Below are positions 37,250-45,367 of a DNA stretch of 64,000 bases, in pieces (the first letter of the stretch is position 1; every line of letters begins with the position of its first letter). The notes beneath the pieces are model-generated. The model searched no databases, had not been told where the DNA came from, and was given only the letters and a program-made list of their open reading frames with translations. This stretch comes from Paramicrobacterium sp051513965 (GTDB lineage Bacteria; Actinomycetota; Actinomycetes; Actinomycetales; Microbacteriaceae): the NCBI RefSeq assembly GCF_051513965.1, contig NZ_CP195847.1, positions 496,001 through 560,000 on the forward strand, read 5' to 3'. Position numbers and translations under genes: made by a program.

Positions 37250-37558
37250 ATGGCGGGACAGAAGATCCGCATTCGACTTAAGTCGTATGACCATGAGGTC
37301 ATCGACACCTCGGCGCGCAAGATCGTCGACACTGTCACCCGCGCGGGTGCACAGGTCGTCGGCCCCGTGCCGCTTCCGACAGAGAAGAACGTGGTGTGTG
37401 TCATCCGTTCCCCTCACAAGTACAAGGACAGCCGCGAGCACTTCGAGATGCGTACCCACAAGCGGTTGATCGACATCGTCGACCCGACTCCGAAGGCCGT
37501 TGACTCGCTTATGCGCCTCGACCTTCCGGCCGACGTCAACATCGAGATCAAGCTCTAA
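37250..37558 (+). CDS. rpsJ: 30S ribosomal protein S10
   Basis: This 102-residue protein is the first gene of the S10 operon and also the NusE subunit of the antitermination machinery. MAGQKIRIRLKSYDHEVID is the family start, which fixes the ATG at 37250 rather than upstream in-frame ATGs. PVPLPTEKN and REHFEMRTHKRLIDIVDP are conserved. rplC follows after 8 bases. Confidence 0.98.
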   Translation: MAGQKIRIRLKSYDHEVIDTSARKIVDTVTRAGAQVVGPVPLPTEKNVVCVIRSPHKYKDSREHFEMRTHKRLIDIVDPTPKAVDSLMRLDLPADVNIEIKL

Positions 37559-37566
37559 GGGAACCC

Positions 37567-38223
37567 ATGTCTACGCAGAACAAGACCAGCAAGGGTCTGC
37601 TCGGCAAGAAGCTCGGCATGACCCAGGTGTGGGACGAAGCAGGCAAGGTCGTTCCCGTCACCGTCATCGAAATCACCCCGAACGTCGTCACCCAGGTGCG
37701 TACGCCCGAGATCGACGGCTACAACGCCGTTCAGATCGCCGCCGGCGAGATCGACCCGCGCAAGGTCACTCAGCCTGCTTCCGGCCACTACGCCAAGGCT
37801 GGCGTCACCCCTCGCCGCCACCTCACCGAGGTGCGCACGGAGGATGCTGCTGACTACTCACTCGGTCAGGAGCTCACCGTCGAGGGCGTCTTCGAGGCCG
37901 GACAGAAGGTCGACGTCGTCGGCACCTCGAAGGGTAAGGGCTTCGCCGGTGTGATGAAGCGCCACAACTTCCAAGGCGTCTCCGCATCTCACGGTGCTCA
38001 CCGCAACCACCGCAAGCCCGGCTCGATCGGTGCTTCGGCCACCCCGGGACGCGTGTTCAAGGGCCAGCGCATGGCCGGCCGCATGGGCGGCGACCGCGTG
38101 ACCGTTCTGAACCTCACGGTTCACTCCATCGACGCGGAGAAGGGCATCATGCTCGTCAAGGGTGCCGTTCCCGGTCCCCGCGGCCGCATCGTTTTCGTCC
38201 GCAACGCAGTGAAGGGAGCGTAG
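37567..38223 (+). CDS. rplC: 50S ribosomal protein L3
   Basis: This 218-residue protein binds near the peptidyl-transferase centre and helps initiate large-subunit assembly. GLLGKKLGMTQVWDEAGKVV is the typical N-terminus, and KGKGFAGVMKRHNF with GSIGASATPGRVFKGQRMAG forms the loop reaching the catalytic centre. AAGGGAACCC precedes the ATG. rplD begins 4 bases after its stop. Confidence 0.98.
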   Translation: MSTQNKTSKGLLGKKLGMTQVWDEAGKVVPVTVIEITPNVVTQVRTPEIDGYNAVQIAAGEIDPRKVTQPASGHYAKAGVTPRRHLTEVRTEDAADYSLGQELTVEGVFEAGQKVDVVGTSKGKGFAGVMKRHNFQGVSASHGAHRNHRKPGSIGASATPGRVFKGQRMAGRMGGDRVTVLNLTVHSIDAEKGIMLVKGAVPGPRGRIVFVRNAVKGA

Positions 38224-38227
38224 TTCA

Positions 38228-38917
38228 ATGGCTACCTCGCTCGACGTTCTCGACGCCAAGGGCAAGAAGACCGGTTCGGTCGACCTTCCTGCCGAGGTGT
38301 TCGATGTTCAGACCAACATCCCGCTGATTCACCAGGTCGTCGTGGCACAGCAGGCTGCTGCTCGCCAGGGCACCCACAAGGCCAAGGGCCGCGGTGAGGT
38401 CTCGGGTTCCGGCGCCAAGCCGTTCAAGCAGAAGGGCACGGGCCGCGCTCGTCAGGGCTCGATCCGTATGCCTCAGCACACCGGTGGTGGAATCGTCCAC
38501 GGTCCGGTGCCCCGCGACTACGGTCAGCGCACCCCCAAGAAGATGATCGCCGCCGCACTGCGCGGTTCCCTCTCGGACCGTGCCCGTGCTGGCCGCATCC
38601 ACGTCGTCGAGACCTTCGCGGTCTCAGAGGAGCGCCTCACCAAGAACGCCGCTGAGTACCTCGCGACTGTCGCGGACTCGAAGCACGTTCTCGCGGTGAT
38701 CGACCGCAGCGACGAGGCGAGCTTCCGCGCCGTCCGCAACATCCCGACGGTGCACGTTCTCACCTACGACCAGCTCAACGCCTACGACGTCCTCGTCTCC
38801 GACGACATCGTCTTCACCAAGGCTGCCTTCGACGGCTTCGTCGCGGGTCCGGCCTCGGGCAAGTCGGTCAAGGCGACCGCGAGCTCGGCTGAAGCAACTG
38901 AGGAGGTCTCGGCATGA
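38228..38917 (+). CDS. rplD: 50S ribosomal protein L4
   Basis: This 229-residue protein lines the exit tunnel. The extended loop is recognised from GRGEVSGSGAKPFKQKGTGR and RQGSIRMPQHTGGGIVHGP, and PKKMIAAALRGSLSDRA follows. The C-terminal tail ASSAEATEEVSA is acidic and probably disordered. The final ATGA is shared with rplW, indicating coupling. Confidence 0.98.
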   Translation: MATSLDVLDAKGKKTGSVDLPAEVFDVQTNIPLIHQVVVAQQAAARQGTHKAKGRGEVSGSGAKPFKQKGTGRARQGSIRMPQHTGGGIVHGPVPRDYGQRTPKKMIAAALRGSLSDRARAGRIHVVETFAVSEERLTKNAAEYLATVADSKHVLAVIDRSDEASFRAVRNIPTVHVLTYDQLNAYDVLVSDDIVFTKAAFDGFVAGPASGKSVKATASSAEATEEVSA

Positions 38918-39213
38918 GCCAGACAATCAAGGACCCCCGCGACATCATCATCGCACCGGTCGTTTCCGAGAAGAGCTACGGCCTGATCGACGAGGGTAAG
39001 TACACCTTCATCGTCGACCCGCGCTCGAACAAGACCGAGATCAAGCTGGCGATCGAGAAGATCTTCGACGTGAAGGTCGCCTCGGTCAACACGCTGAACC
39101 GCCAGGGCAAGTCGCGCCGCACTCGTTTCGGCATCGGCAAGCGCAAGGACACCAAGCGCGCCATCGTGACGCTGGCATCCGGTTCCATCGACATCTTCAC
39201 GGCTGTCGGCTAG
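38914..39213 (+). CDS. rplW: 50S ribosomal protein L23
   Basis: This 99-residue protein sits at the tunnel exit and docks trigger factor and SRP. DPRDIIIAPVVSEKSYGLID and YTFIVDPRSNKTEIKLAIEK are typical. The start codon overlaps the rplD stop by 4 bases. rplB follows after 17 bases with GGAG before it. Confidence 0.98.
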   Translation: MSQTIKDPRDIIIAPVVSEKSYGLIDEGKYTFIVDPRSNKTEIKLAIEKIFDVKVASVNTLNRQGKSRRTRFGIGKRKDTKRAIVTLASGSIDIFTAVG

Positions 39214-39230
39214 GAGTACAGGAATAAACA

Positions 39231-40070
39231 ATGGCTATTCGTAAGTACAAGCCCACGACCCCGGGTCGTCGTGGCTCGAGTGTCGCCGACTTCCACGAGA
39301 TCACGCGCACGACGCCGGAGAAGTCTCTCCTGCGTCCGCTGTCGAAGACCGGTGGCCGCAACAATCAGGGTCGCATCACCACCCGCCACATCGGCGGTGG
39401 CCACAAGCGTCAGTACCGTGTCATCGACTTCCGTCGCAATGACAAGGACGGCGTGAACGCCAAGGTCGCTCACATCGAGTACGACCCGAACCGTACCGCA
39501 CACATCGCGCTGCTCCACTTTGTCGATGGCACGAAGCGTTACATCCTCGCTCCCGAGAAGCTCAAGCAGGGCGACATCGTGGAGTCGGGTGCAGGCGCCG
39601 ACATCAAGCCCGGCAACAACCTCCCGCTGCGCAACATCCCAACCGGTACCGTCGTGCACGCGATCGAGCTCAAGCCCGGTGGGGGAGCCAAGCTCGCCCG
39701 CTCGGCCGGTGCCTCGGTGCGTCTCGTCGCGAAGGACGGCCCCTACGCTCAGCTGCGTCTCCCCTCGGGCGAGATCCGCAACGTCGATGCGCGCTGCCGC
39801 GCGACCATCGGCGAGGTGGGCAACGCCGAGCAGGCGAACATCAGCTGGGGCAAGGCAGGCCGCAACCGCTGGAAGGGCGTCCGCCCGACCGTCCGCGGTG
39901 TCGTGATGAACCCCGTCGACCACCCCCACGGTGGTGGTGAGGGCAAGACCTCCGGTGGTCGTCACCCGGTCAGCCCGTGGGGCCAGAAGGAAGGCCGCAC
40001 GCGCCACCCCAACAAGGAAAGCGACAAGCTCATCGTTCGTCGTCGGCCCACCGGTAAGAAGCGCAAGTAG
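39231..40070 (+). CDS. rplB: 50S ribosomal protein L2
   Basis: This 279-residue protein is needed for subunit joining and peptidyl-transferase activity. AIRKYKPTTPGRRGSSV opens the chain. The C-terminal GVVMNPVDHPHGGGEGKTSG contains the conserved histidine essential for peptide-bond formation, and the end RRRPTGKKRK is basic. rpsS follows after 12 bases. Confidence 0.98.
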   Translation: MAIRKYKPTTPGRRGSSVADFHEITRTTPEKSLLRPLSKTGGRNNQGRITTRHIGGGHKRQYRVIDFRRNDKDGVNAKVAHIEYDPNRTAHIALLHFVDGTKRYILAPEKLKQGDIVESGAGADIKPGNNLPLRNIPTGTVVHAIELKPGGGAKLARSAGASVRLVAKDGPYAQLRLPSGEIRNVDARCRATIGEVGNAEQANISWGKAGRNRWKGVRPTVRGVVMNPVDHPHGGGEGKTSGGRHPVSPWGQKEGRTRHPNKESDKLIVRRRPTGKKRK

Positions 40071-40082
40071 GAGTTGTAGAAG

Positions 40083-40364
40083 ATGCCACGCAGTCTCAAG
40101 AAGGGCCCCTTCGTTGACGAACACCTGCTCCGCAAGGTGGTTGCCGCGAACGAGGCGAAGAACAAGAACGTCATCAAGACCTGGTCGCGTCGTTCGATGA
40201 TCGTGCCCGCCATGCTCGGACACACCATCGCCGTTCACGACGGTCGCAAGCACATCCCGGTGTTCGTCACCGAGAGCATGGTCGGCCACAAGCTCGGCGA
40301 GTTTGCTCCGACCCGCACCTTCCGTGGTCACGTGAAGGACGACAAGAAGGGCCGTCGCCGCTGA
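40083..40364 (+). CDS. rpsS: 30S ribosomal protein S19
   Basis: This 93-residue head protein pairs with S13 to contact the A-site tRNA. MPRSLKKGPFVDEHLLRKV and VPAMLGHTIAVHDGRKHIPV are conserved, with GEFAPTRTFRGH near the end. The ATG at 40083 follows AGGAGTTGTAGA. Confidence 0.98.
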   Translation: MPRSLKKGPFVDEHLLRKVVAANEAKNKNVIKTWSRRSMIVPAMLGHTIAVHDGRKHIPVFVTESMVGHKLGEFAPTRTFRGHVKDDKKGRRR

Positions 40365-40390
40365 CGCGGTGACGTGAAGGAGGAATAGAA

Positions 40391-40783
40391 ATGGTGGAGT
40401 CGATCGCACGAGTGCGACACATCCGCGTCACCCCCATGAAGGCTCGCCGCGTCGTCAACCTGATCCGCGGCAAGCAGGCGCAGGAGGCACTTGCCATCCT
40501 GAAGTTCGCCCCGCAGGGTGCATCCGAGCCCGTCTACAAGCTGGTCGCCTCGGCCATCGCCAACGCTCGCGTGAAGGCGGACGCCGAGAACACCTTCCTC
40601 GACGAGCAGGACCTGTACATCACCAAGGCTTACGTTGACGAAGGAGCGACGCTCAAGCGGTACCAGCCGCGCGCGCAGGGTCGTGCTTTCCGCATCAACA
40701 AGCGCACGAGCCACATCACGGTCGTCCTCTCGACGCCGGACGAGGTCAGCGCGGCCACGGAAACAAAGAAGGCGAGCAAGTAA
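40391..40783 (+). CDS. rplV: 50S ribosomal protein L22
   Basis: This 130-residue protein has a beta hairpin that lines the exit tunnel. MKARRVVNLIRGKQAQEAL and the tunnel-loop block YQPRAQGRAFRINKRTSHIT are conserved. The C-terminal ATETKKASK tail is short and basic. AAGGAGGAATAG gives a strong Shine-Dalgarno. The stop overlaps rpsC by one base. Confidence 0.98.
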   Translation: MVESIARVRHIRVTPMKARRVVNLIRGKQAQEALAILKFAPQGASEPVYKLVASAIANARVKADAENTFLDEQDLYITKAYVDEGATLKRYQPRAQGRAFRINKRTSHITVVLSTPDEVSAATETKKASK

Positions 40784-41535
40784 TGGGCCAGAAGATCAAC
40801 CCGTACGGCTTCCGCCTTGGTGTCACCACCGACCACGTGTCGCGCTGGTTCGCAGACAGCACCAAGTCGGGGCAGCGTTACAGCGACTATGTCGCTGAAG
40901 ACGTCAAGATCCGCAACCTGCTGACCACCTCGCTCGACCGCGCCGGTGTGTCCCGCATCGAGATCGAGCGCACCCGTGACCGCGTCCGCGTGGACATCCA
41001 CACGGCACGTCCGGGCATCGTCATCGGTCGTCGTGGTGCAGAGGCAGAGCGCATCCGCGGCGAGCTCGAGAAGCTCACCGGCAAGCAGATCCAGCTGAAC
41101 ATCCTCGAGGTCAAGAACCCCGAGGCCGACGCTCAGCTCGTCGCGCAGGGCATCGCCGAGCAGCTCTCCGCACGTGTGGCGTTCCGCCGCGCGATGCGCA
41201 AGGGCCTGCAGGGCGCTCAGCGCGCCGGCGCCAAGGGTGTCCGCATCCAGGTGTCCGGTCGTCTCGGCGGCGCCGAGATGAGCCGCTCGGAGTTCTACCG
41301 CGAGGGTCGCGTTCCGCTGCACACCCTGCGCGCCAACATCGACTACGGCTTCTACGAGGCACGTACGACGTTCGGTCGCATCGGTGTCAAGGTCTGGATC
41401 TACAAGGGCGACGTCACCAACAAGGAACTTGCTCGCGAGCAGGCCAGCTCGAAGTCGGGCCGCGAGCGCAACGACCGTTCCCGCCGCCAGCCTCGTGAGG
41501 CTCAGGCACCGGTCGCAGAAGGAGCCAGTGCTTAA
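40783..41535 (+). CDS. rpsC: 30S ribosomal protein S3
   Basis: This 250-residue protein has an N-terminal KH domain at the mRNA entry channel. GQKINPYGFRLGVT opens it, RPGIVIGRRGAEAERIRGEL is the KH GxxG element, and SEFYREGRVPLHTLRANIDY marks the C-terminal domain. The last 40 residues are Arg/Ser/Glu-rich. TAATG joins it to rplV. Confidence 0.98.
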   Translation: MGQKINPYGFRLGVTTDHVSRWFADSTKSGQRYSDYVAEDVKIRNLLTTSLDRAGVSRIEIERTRDRVRVDIHTARPGIVIGRRGAEAERIRGELEKLTGKQIQLNILEVKNPEADAQLVAQGIAEQLSARVAFRRAMRKGLQGAQRAGAKGVRIQVSGRLGGAEMSRSEFYREGRVPLHTLRANIDYGFYEARTTFGRIGVKVWIYKGDVTNKELAREQASSKSGRERNDRSRRQPREAQAPVAEGASA

Positions 41536-41537
41536 TC

Positions 41538-41957
41538 ATGTTGATTCCCCGCAGAGTTAAGTTCCGCAAGCAGCACCGCCCGGTGCGCACCGGACAGGCG
41601 TCCGGTGGCACCAAGGTGAGCTTCGGTGAGTACGGCATCCAGGCACTCACGCCTGCGTACGTCACGAACCGCCAGATCGAGGCTGCTCGTATTGCAATGA
41701 CCCGTCACATCAAGCGTGGTGGAAAGGTGTGGATCAACATCTACCCGGACCGCCCGCTCACCAAGAAGCCGGCTGAGACCCGCATGGGTTCCGGTAAGGG
41801 CTCGCCCGAGTGGTGGGTCGCCAATGTCAAGCCGGGTCGTGTGCTCTTCGAGGTGGCAGGTGTCGACGAGACGCTCGCCCGCGAGGCACTCACCCGTGCA
41901 ATCCACAAGCTGCCCCTCAAGGCACGCATCATCAAGCGCGAGGAGGGCGACGCGTAA
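41538..41957 (+). CDS. rplP: 50S ribosomal protein L16
   Basis: This 139-residue protein organises the A-tRNA site and is needed for peptidyl transfer. MLIPRRVKFRKQHRP is the family start, and ETRMGSGKGSPEWWVANVKP is the conserved loop. The start is ATG 41538, and the stop overlaps rpmC as TAATG. Confidence 0.98.
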   Translation: MLIPRRVKFRKQHRPVRTGQASGGTKVSFGEYGIQALTPAYVTNRQIEAARIAMTRHIKRGGKVWINIYPDRPLTKKPAETRMGSGKGSPEWWVANVKPGRVLFEVAGVDETLAREALTRAIHKLPLKARIIKREEGDA

Positions 41958-42277
41958 TGGCGATCGGTTCCAAGGAGCTCACTCCCGCAGAGCTCGACAC
42001 ATTTGAAGACGAGCGTCTGACAGACGAGCTGCGGAAGGCGAAGGAAGAGCTGTTCAACCTCCGCTTCCAGGCAGCGACCGGTCAGCTGGAGACGCACGGG
42101 CGACTTCGCGCAGTCAAGCGCGACATCGCTCGCATCTACACGGTGATCCGCGAGCGCGAGCTCGGCATCCGTGCCACCCCGGCACCTGTCGAGGCTCCCG
42201 CGAAGGCGACCCGCAAGAGCAAGAAGGCCAAGGCCGCTGAAGAGGCAGCTGAGGCAGACGAGACGAAGGAGGCCTAG
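41957..42277 (+). CDS. rpmC: 50S ribosomal protein L29 with C-terminal extension
   Basis: This 106-residue protein is at the tunnel exit near L23. The start is the ATG at 41957 overlapping the rplP stop, and L29 homology is clear: ELTPAELDTFEDERLTDELR, KEELFNLRFQAATGQL and IARIYTVIRERELGI. About 30 extra residues (PAKATRKSKKAKAAEEAAEA and beyond) form a Lys/Ala/Glu-rich tail not found in the roughly 65-residue E. coli protein; such tails are frequent in actinobacteria. Confidence 0.96.
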   Translation: MAIGSKELTPAELDTFEDERLTDELRKAKEELFNLRFQAATGQLETHGRLRAVKRDIARIYTVIRERELGIRATPAPVEAPAKATRKSKKAKAAEEAAEADETKEA

Positions 42278-42279
42278 AC

Positions 42280-42579
42280 ATGGCTGAGTCTGCAAAGGCA
42301 GCATCCGAGGCCGCGTCAGGCGCTCCTGCCCGCGGCTACCGCAAGACGCTTCGCGGCTACGTCGTCAGCGACAAGATGGAGAAGACCATCGTCGTTGAGG
42401 TCGAGGACCGCGTGAAGCACCCGCTGTACGGCAAGGTCATCCGCCGCAGCTCCAAGGTGAAGGCGCACGACGAGCAGGGTCAGGCCGGCATCGGTGACCT
42501 GGTTGTCATCGACGAGACCCGTCCGCTGAGCGCCACCAAGCGGTGGCGCCTGGTCGAGATTCTCGAGAAGGCCAAGTAA
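42280..42579 (+). CDS. rpsQ: 30S ribosomal protein S17
   Basis: This 99-residue OB-fold protein binds 16S rRNA early in assembly. GYVVSDKMEKTIVVEVEDRV and HPLYGKVIRRSSKVKAHDE are typical. About 20 Ala/Ser-rich residues precede the conserved start. It begins two bases after rpmC and is followed by 32 bases before rplN. Confidence 0.98.
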   Translation: MAESAKAASEAASGAPARGYRKTLRGYVVSDKMEKTIVVEVEDRVKHPLYGKVIRRSSKVKAHDEQGQAGIGDLVVIDETRPLSATKRWRLVEILEKAK

Positions 42580-42611
42580 GCCCGACGGCTTGCTGTGAGA
42601 AGGAGTAAGGA

Positions 42612-42980
42612 ATGATTCAGCAGGAATCACGGCTCAAGGTCGCCGACAACACCGGCGCCAAGGAGCTGCTCACGATTCGCGTGCTCGGCGGATCCGGCCG
42701 TCACTACGCTGGCCTCGGTGACACCATCGTCGCCACCGTCAAGGACGCGATCCCCGGCGGCAACGTGAAGAAGGGCGATATCGTCAAGGCGGTCATCGTT
42801 CGCACGAAGAAGCAGACCCGTCGTCAGGACGGTTCGTACATCAAGTTCGATGAGAACGCCGCAGTGATCTTGAAGAACGACGGTGAGCCTCGCGGCACCC
42901 GCATCTTCGGACCGGTCGGTCGCGAGCTGCGTGACAAGCGGTTCATGAAGATCGTCTCGCTGGCACCGGAGGTTATCTAG
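42612..42980 (+). CDS. rplN: 50S ribosomal protein L14
   Basis: This 122-residue protein contributes to an inter-subunit bridge with 16S rRNA. MIQQESRLKVADNTGAKELL is the invariant start, GDIVKAVIVRTKKQTRRQDG follows, and FGPVGRELRDKRFMKIVSL ends it. AGAAGGAG precedes the ATG. rplX starts two bases after the stop. Confidence 0.98.
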   Translation: MIQQESRLKVADNTGAKELLTIRVLGGSGRHYAGLGDTIVATVKDAIPGGNVKKGDIVKAVIVRTKKQTRRQDGSYIKFDENAAVILKNDGEPRGTRIFGPVGRELRDKRFMKIVSLAPEVI

Positions 42981-42982
42981 TC

Positions 42983-43348
42983 ATGGGAGCAAAGATCAAG
43001 AAGGGTGACCTGGTCCAGGTCATCAGCGGCCCGACCCAGGAGCGCGGTGGATACCGTGGCAAGCAGGGTCGCGTCATCGAGGTGCTCGTCGAGAAGAACC
43101 GCGTGATCGTGGAGGGTGTCAACTACATCACCAAGCACGTTCGCCAGGGTCAGACCCAGCGCGGCACCAAGACCGGTGGTCTCGAGACTCACGAGGCTCC
43201 GATCCACATCTCGAACGTTGTGCTCGTCGACCCCGACAGCAAGAAGCCGGTCAAGGTCGGCTTCCGCAACGAAGAAGTCGTGAAGGACGGCGTCAAGAAG
43301 ACGGTCCGCGTTCGCTACGACAAGAAGTCTGGTAAGGACCTGAAGTAA
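42983..43348 (+). CDS. rplX: 50S ribosomal protein L24
   Basis: This 121-residue assembly-initiator protein has the KOW motif KKGDLVQVISGPTQERGG followed by GRVIEVLVEKNRVIVEGVN. The C-terminal KKTVRVRYDKKSGKDLK is basic. The length is slightly above the family norm. The stop and rplE start share one base (TAATG). Confidence 0.97.
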   Translation: MGAKIKKGDLVQVISGPTQERGGYRGKQGRVIEVLVEKNRVIVEGVNYITKHVRQGQTQRGTKTGGLETHEAPIHISNVVLVDPDSKKPVKVGFRNEEVVKDGVKKTVRVRYDKKSGKDLK

Positions 43349-43938
43349 TGACAGACACCGCAACTGCTGCGCCCGCTGGCAAAATCCAGCCGCGCCTGAA
43401 GCAGAAGTACAAGACGGAGATCTCGCAGCAGCTCAAGGAGCAGTTCGGGTTCGACAACATCCACCAGGTCCCCGGACTTGTGAAGGTCGTTGTGAACACG
43501 GGCGTCGGCGACGCTGCTCGTGACAGCAAGGTCATCGACGGCGCTATCGCCGACCTGACCAAGATCACCGGACAGAAGCCGCAGGTCACGAAGGCTCGCA
43601 AGTCCATCGCGCAGTTCAAGCTGCGCGAGGGCCAGGCCATCGGCGCGCACGTCACCCTCCGCGGTGACCGCGCGTGGGAGTTCCTCGACCGCCTCCTGTC
43701 GCTTGCCCTTCCGCGCATCCGCGACTTCCGCGGGCTCAGCGACCGTCAGTTCGACGGAAACGGCAACTACACCTTCGGTCTTACTGAGCAGTCCGTGTTC
43801 CACGAGATTGACCAGGATAAGATCGATCGGGTTCGCGGTTTCGACATCACTGTCGTCACCACGGCCAAGAACGACGACGAGGGTCGCGCGCTCCTGAAGG
43901 CGCTCGGCTTCCCGTTCAAGTCGAACGAGGCTGCGTAA
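43348..43938 (+). CDS. rplE: 50S ribosomal protein L5
   Basis: This 196-residue protein binds 5S rRNA and touches P-site tRNA. VPGLVKVVVNTGVGDAARDS, QKPQVTKARKSIAQFKLREG and RDFRGLSDRQFDGNGNYTFG are conserved. After it the usual rpsN is missing. A 10-bp hairpin and about 100 bases separate it from rpsH. Confidence 0.98.
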   Translation: MTDTATAAPAGKIQPRLKQKYKTEISQQLKEQFGFDNIHQVPGLVKVVVNTGVGDAARDSKVIDGAIADLTKITGQKPQVTKARKSIAQFKLREGQAIGAHVTLRGDRAWEFLDRLLSLALPRIRDFRGLSDRQFDGNGNYTFGLTEQSVFHEIDQDKIDRVRGFDITVVTTAKNDDEGRALLKALGFPFKSNEAA

Positions 43939-43950
43939 CTCGTGGTCTCA

Positions 43951-43975
43951 CGGGGCCGGCACACCGCCGGCCCCG
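43951..43975 (+). terminator. GC hairpin in the place of rpsN
   Basis: CGGGGCCGGC (43951-43960) pairs with GCCGGCCCCG (43966-43975) around ACACC. It follows rplE by 12 bases and is followed by ATCACACC without a T run. It could be a weak terminator or processing site dividing the spc operon. Confidence 0.6.
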
Positions 43976-44040
43976 ATCACACCACAGGTCTGCATTCGTG
44001 TAACGGGTGTACGAAACCTGGTGAACAAAGGAAATAACTC

Positions 44041-44439
44041 ATGACAATGACAGATCCGGTCGCAGACATGCTGACCAGACTGCGCAACGCGAACACCGCA
44101 CACCACGACACGGTGTCGATGCCGCACTCGAAGCTCAAGAGCCACATCGCCGAGATCCTCACCAACGAGGGCTACATCACCGGCTGGACGGTCGAGGACG
44201 CTCGCGTCGGCAAGACACTGACCCTGACCCTGAAGTTCGGCCAGGACCGCGAGCCCTCGATTGCGGGCATCAAGCGCGTCTCGAAGCCGGGACTCCGGGT
44301 GTACGCGAAGTCGACCGAGCTGCCCAAGGTCCTCGGCGGGCTCGGCGTCGCAATCATGTCAACCTCCTCCGGTCTTCTGACGGACCGCGAGGCCGAGAAG
44401 AAGGGCGTCGGCGGGGAAGTCCTCGCTTACGTGTGGTAA
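44041..44439 (+). CDS. rpsH: 30S ribosomal protein S8
   Basis: This 132-residue protein binds the central domain of 16S rRNA and, in many bacteria, represses its own operon. DPVADMLTRLRNANTAHHDT and the C-terminal MSTSSGLLTDREAEKKGVGG with LAYVW are conserved. AAAGGAAATAACTC precedes the ATG. rplF follows after six bases. Confidence 0.98.
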   Translation: MTMTDPVADMLTRLRNANTAHHDTVSMPHSKLKSHIAEILTNEGYITGWTVEDARVGKTLTLTLKFGQDREPSIAGIKRVSKPGLRVYAKSTELPKVLGGLGVAIMSTSSGLLTDREAEKKGVGGEVLAYVW

Positions 44440-44445
44440 CGCGTC

Positions 44446-44982
44446 ATGTCACGTATTGGAAAGCTTCCCATTGACATCCCCGCAGGGGTCGATGTCGCCG
44501 TCAACGGCCAGGTCGTCACGGTGAAGGGACCGAAGGGCGAGCTCGCTCTCACGGTCGCCGAGCCGATCGTCGCCACGGTCGATGACGGACAGATCACCGT
44601 GAGCCGTCCGGACGACGAGCGCGAGTCGCGTTCGCTCCACGGCCTCACGCGCACGCTGATCAACAACAACATCATCGGTGTCACCCAGGGGTACAGCAAG
44701 GCCCTCGAGGTCGTCGGCACCGGTTACCGCGTGCAGCAGAAGGGCTCGAACATCGAGCTCGCGCTCGGCTTCTCGCACCCGGTGCTGGTTGAGCCGCCCG
44801 CTGGCATCACGTTCACCGTCGAGGGCAACAACAAGCTCACGGTGTCGGGCATCGACAAGCAGGCAGTCGGCGAGACCGCTGCCAACATCCGCAAGATCCG
44901 CAAGCCTGAGCCGTACAAGGGCAAGGGTGTGCGCTACGCAGGCGAGGTCATTCGCCGCAAGGCCGGAAAGGCTGGTAAGTAA
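44446..44982 (+). CDS. rplF: 50S ribosomal protein L6
   Basis: This 178-residue protein lies near the factor-binding site. MSRIGKLPIDIPAGVDVAV and TVKGPKGELALTV open the first domain. The C-terminal signature is PEPYKGKGVRYAGEVIRRKA. rplR begins two bases after its stop. Confidence 0.98.
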   Translation: MSRIGKLPIDIPAGVDVAVNGQVVTVKGPKGELALTVAEPIVATVDDGQITVSRPDDERESRSLHGLTRTLINNNIIGVTQGYSKALEVVGTGYRVQQKGSNIELALGFSHPVLVEPPAGITFTVEGNNKLTVSGIDKQAVGETAANIRKIRKPEPYKGKGVRYAGEVIRRKAGKAGK

Positions 44983-44984
44983 GC

Positions 44985-45344
44985 ATGGCTGTCAAGACCA
45001 AGTCGTCAGCCCGCATCCGTCGTCACGCGCGCCTTCGCAAGAAGATCACGGGTACTGCCGAGCGTCCGCGCCTCGTCGTCACTCGTTCCTCGCGTCACGT
45101 GTTCGTTCAGGTTGTGGACGACTCGAAGGGCCACACGCTCGTGTCGGCCTCCACTCTCGAAACCGACCTGCGCTCGTTCGAGGGCGACAAGTCCGCCAAG
45201 GCCAAGAAGGTCGGCGAGCTCGTCGCAGAGCGTGCGAAGGACGCCGGAATCGAGTCCGTTGTATTTGACCGTGGTGGAAACCGTTACGCAGGACGCGTCG
45301 CGGCGATCGCCGAAGGTGCTCGAGAGGGTGGGCTGAACCTGTGA
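44985..45344 (+). CDS. rplR: 50S ribosomal protein L18
   Basis: This 119-residue 5S rRNA-binding protein is recognised from RHARLRKKITGTAERPRLVV, HVFVQVVDDSKGHTLVSAST and FDRGGNRYAGRVAAIAEGAR. The gap to rplF is two bases. Its stop lies inside the rpsE 5' region. Confidence 0.98.
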   Translation: MAVKTKSSARIRRHARLRKKITGTAERPRLVVTRSSRHVFVQVVDDSKGHTLVSASTLETDLRSFEGDKSAKAKKVGELVAERAKDAGIESVVFDRGGNRYAGRVAAIAEGAREGGLNL

Positions 45345-45367
45345 GCGAAGCAAAGAAGGAGCAGGAC

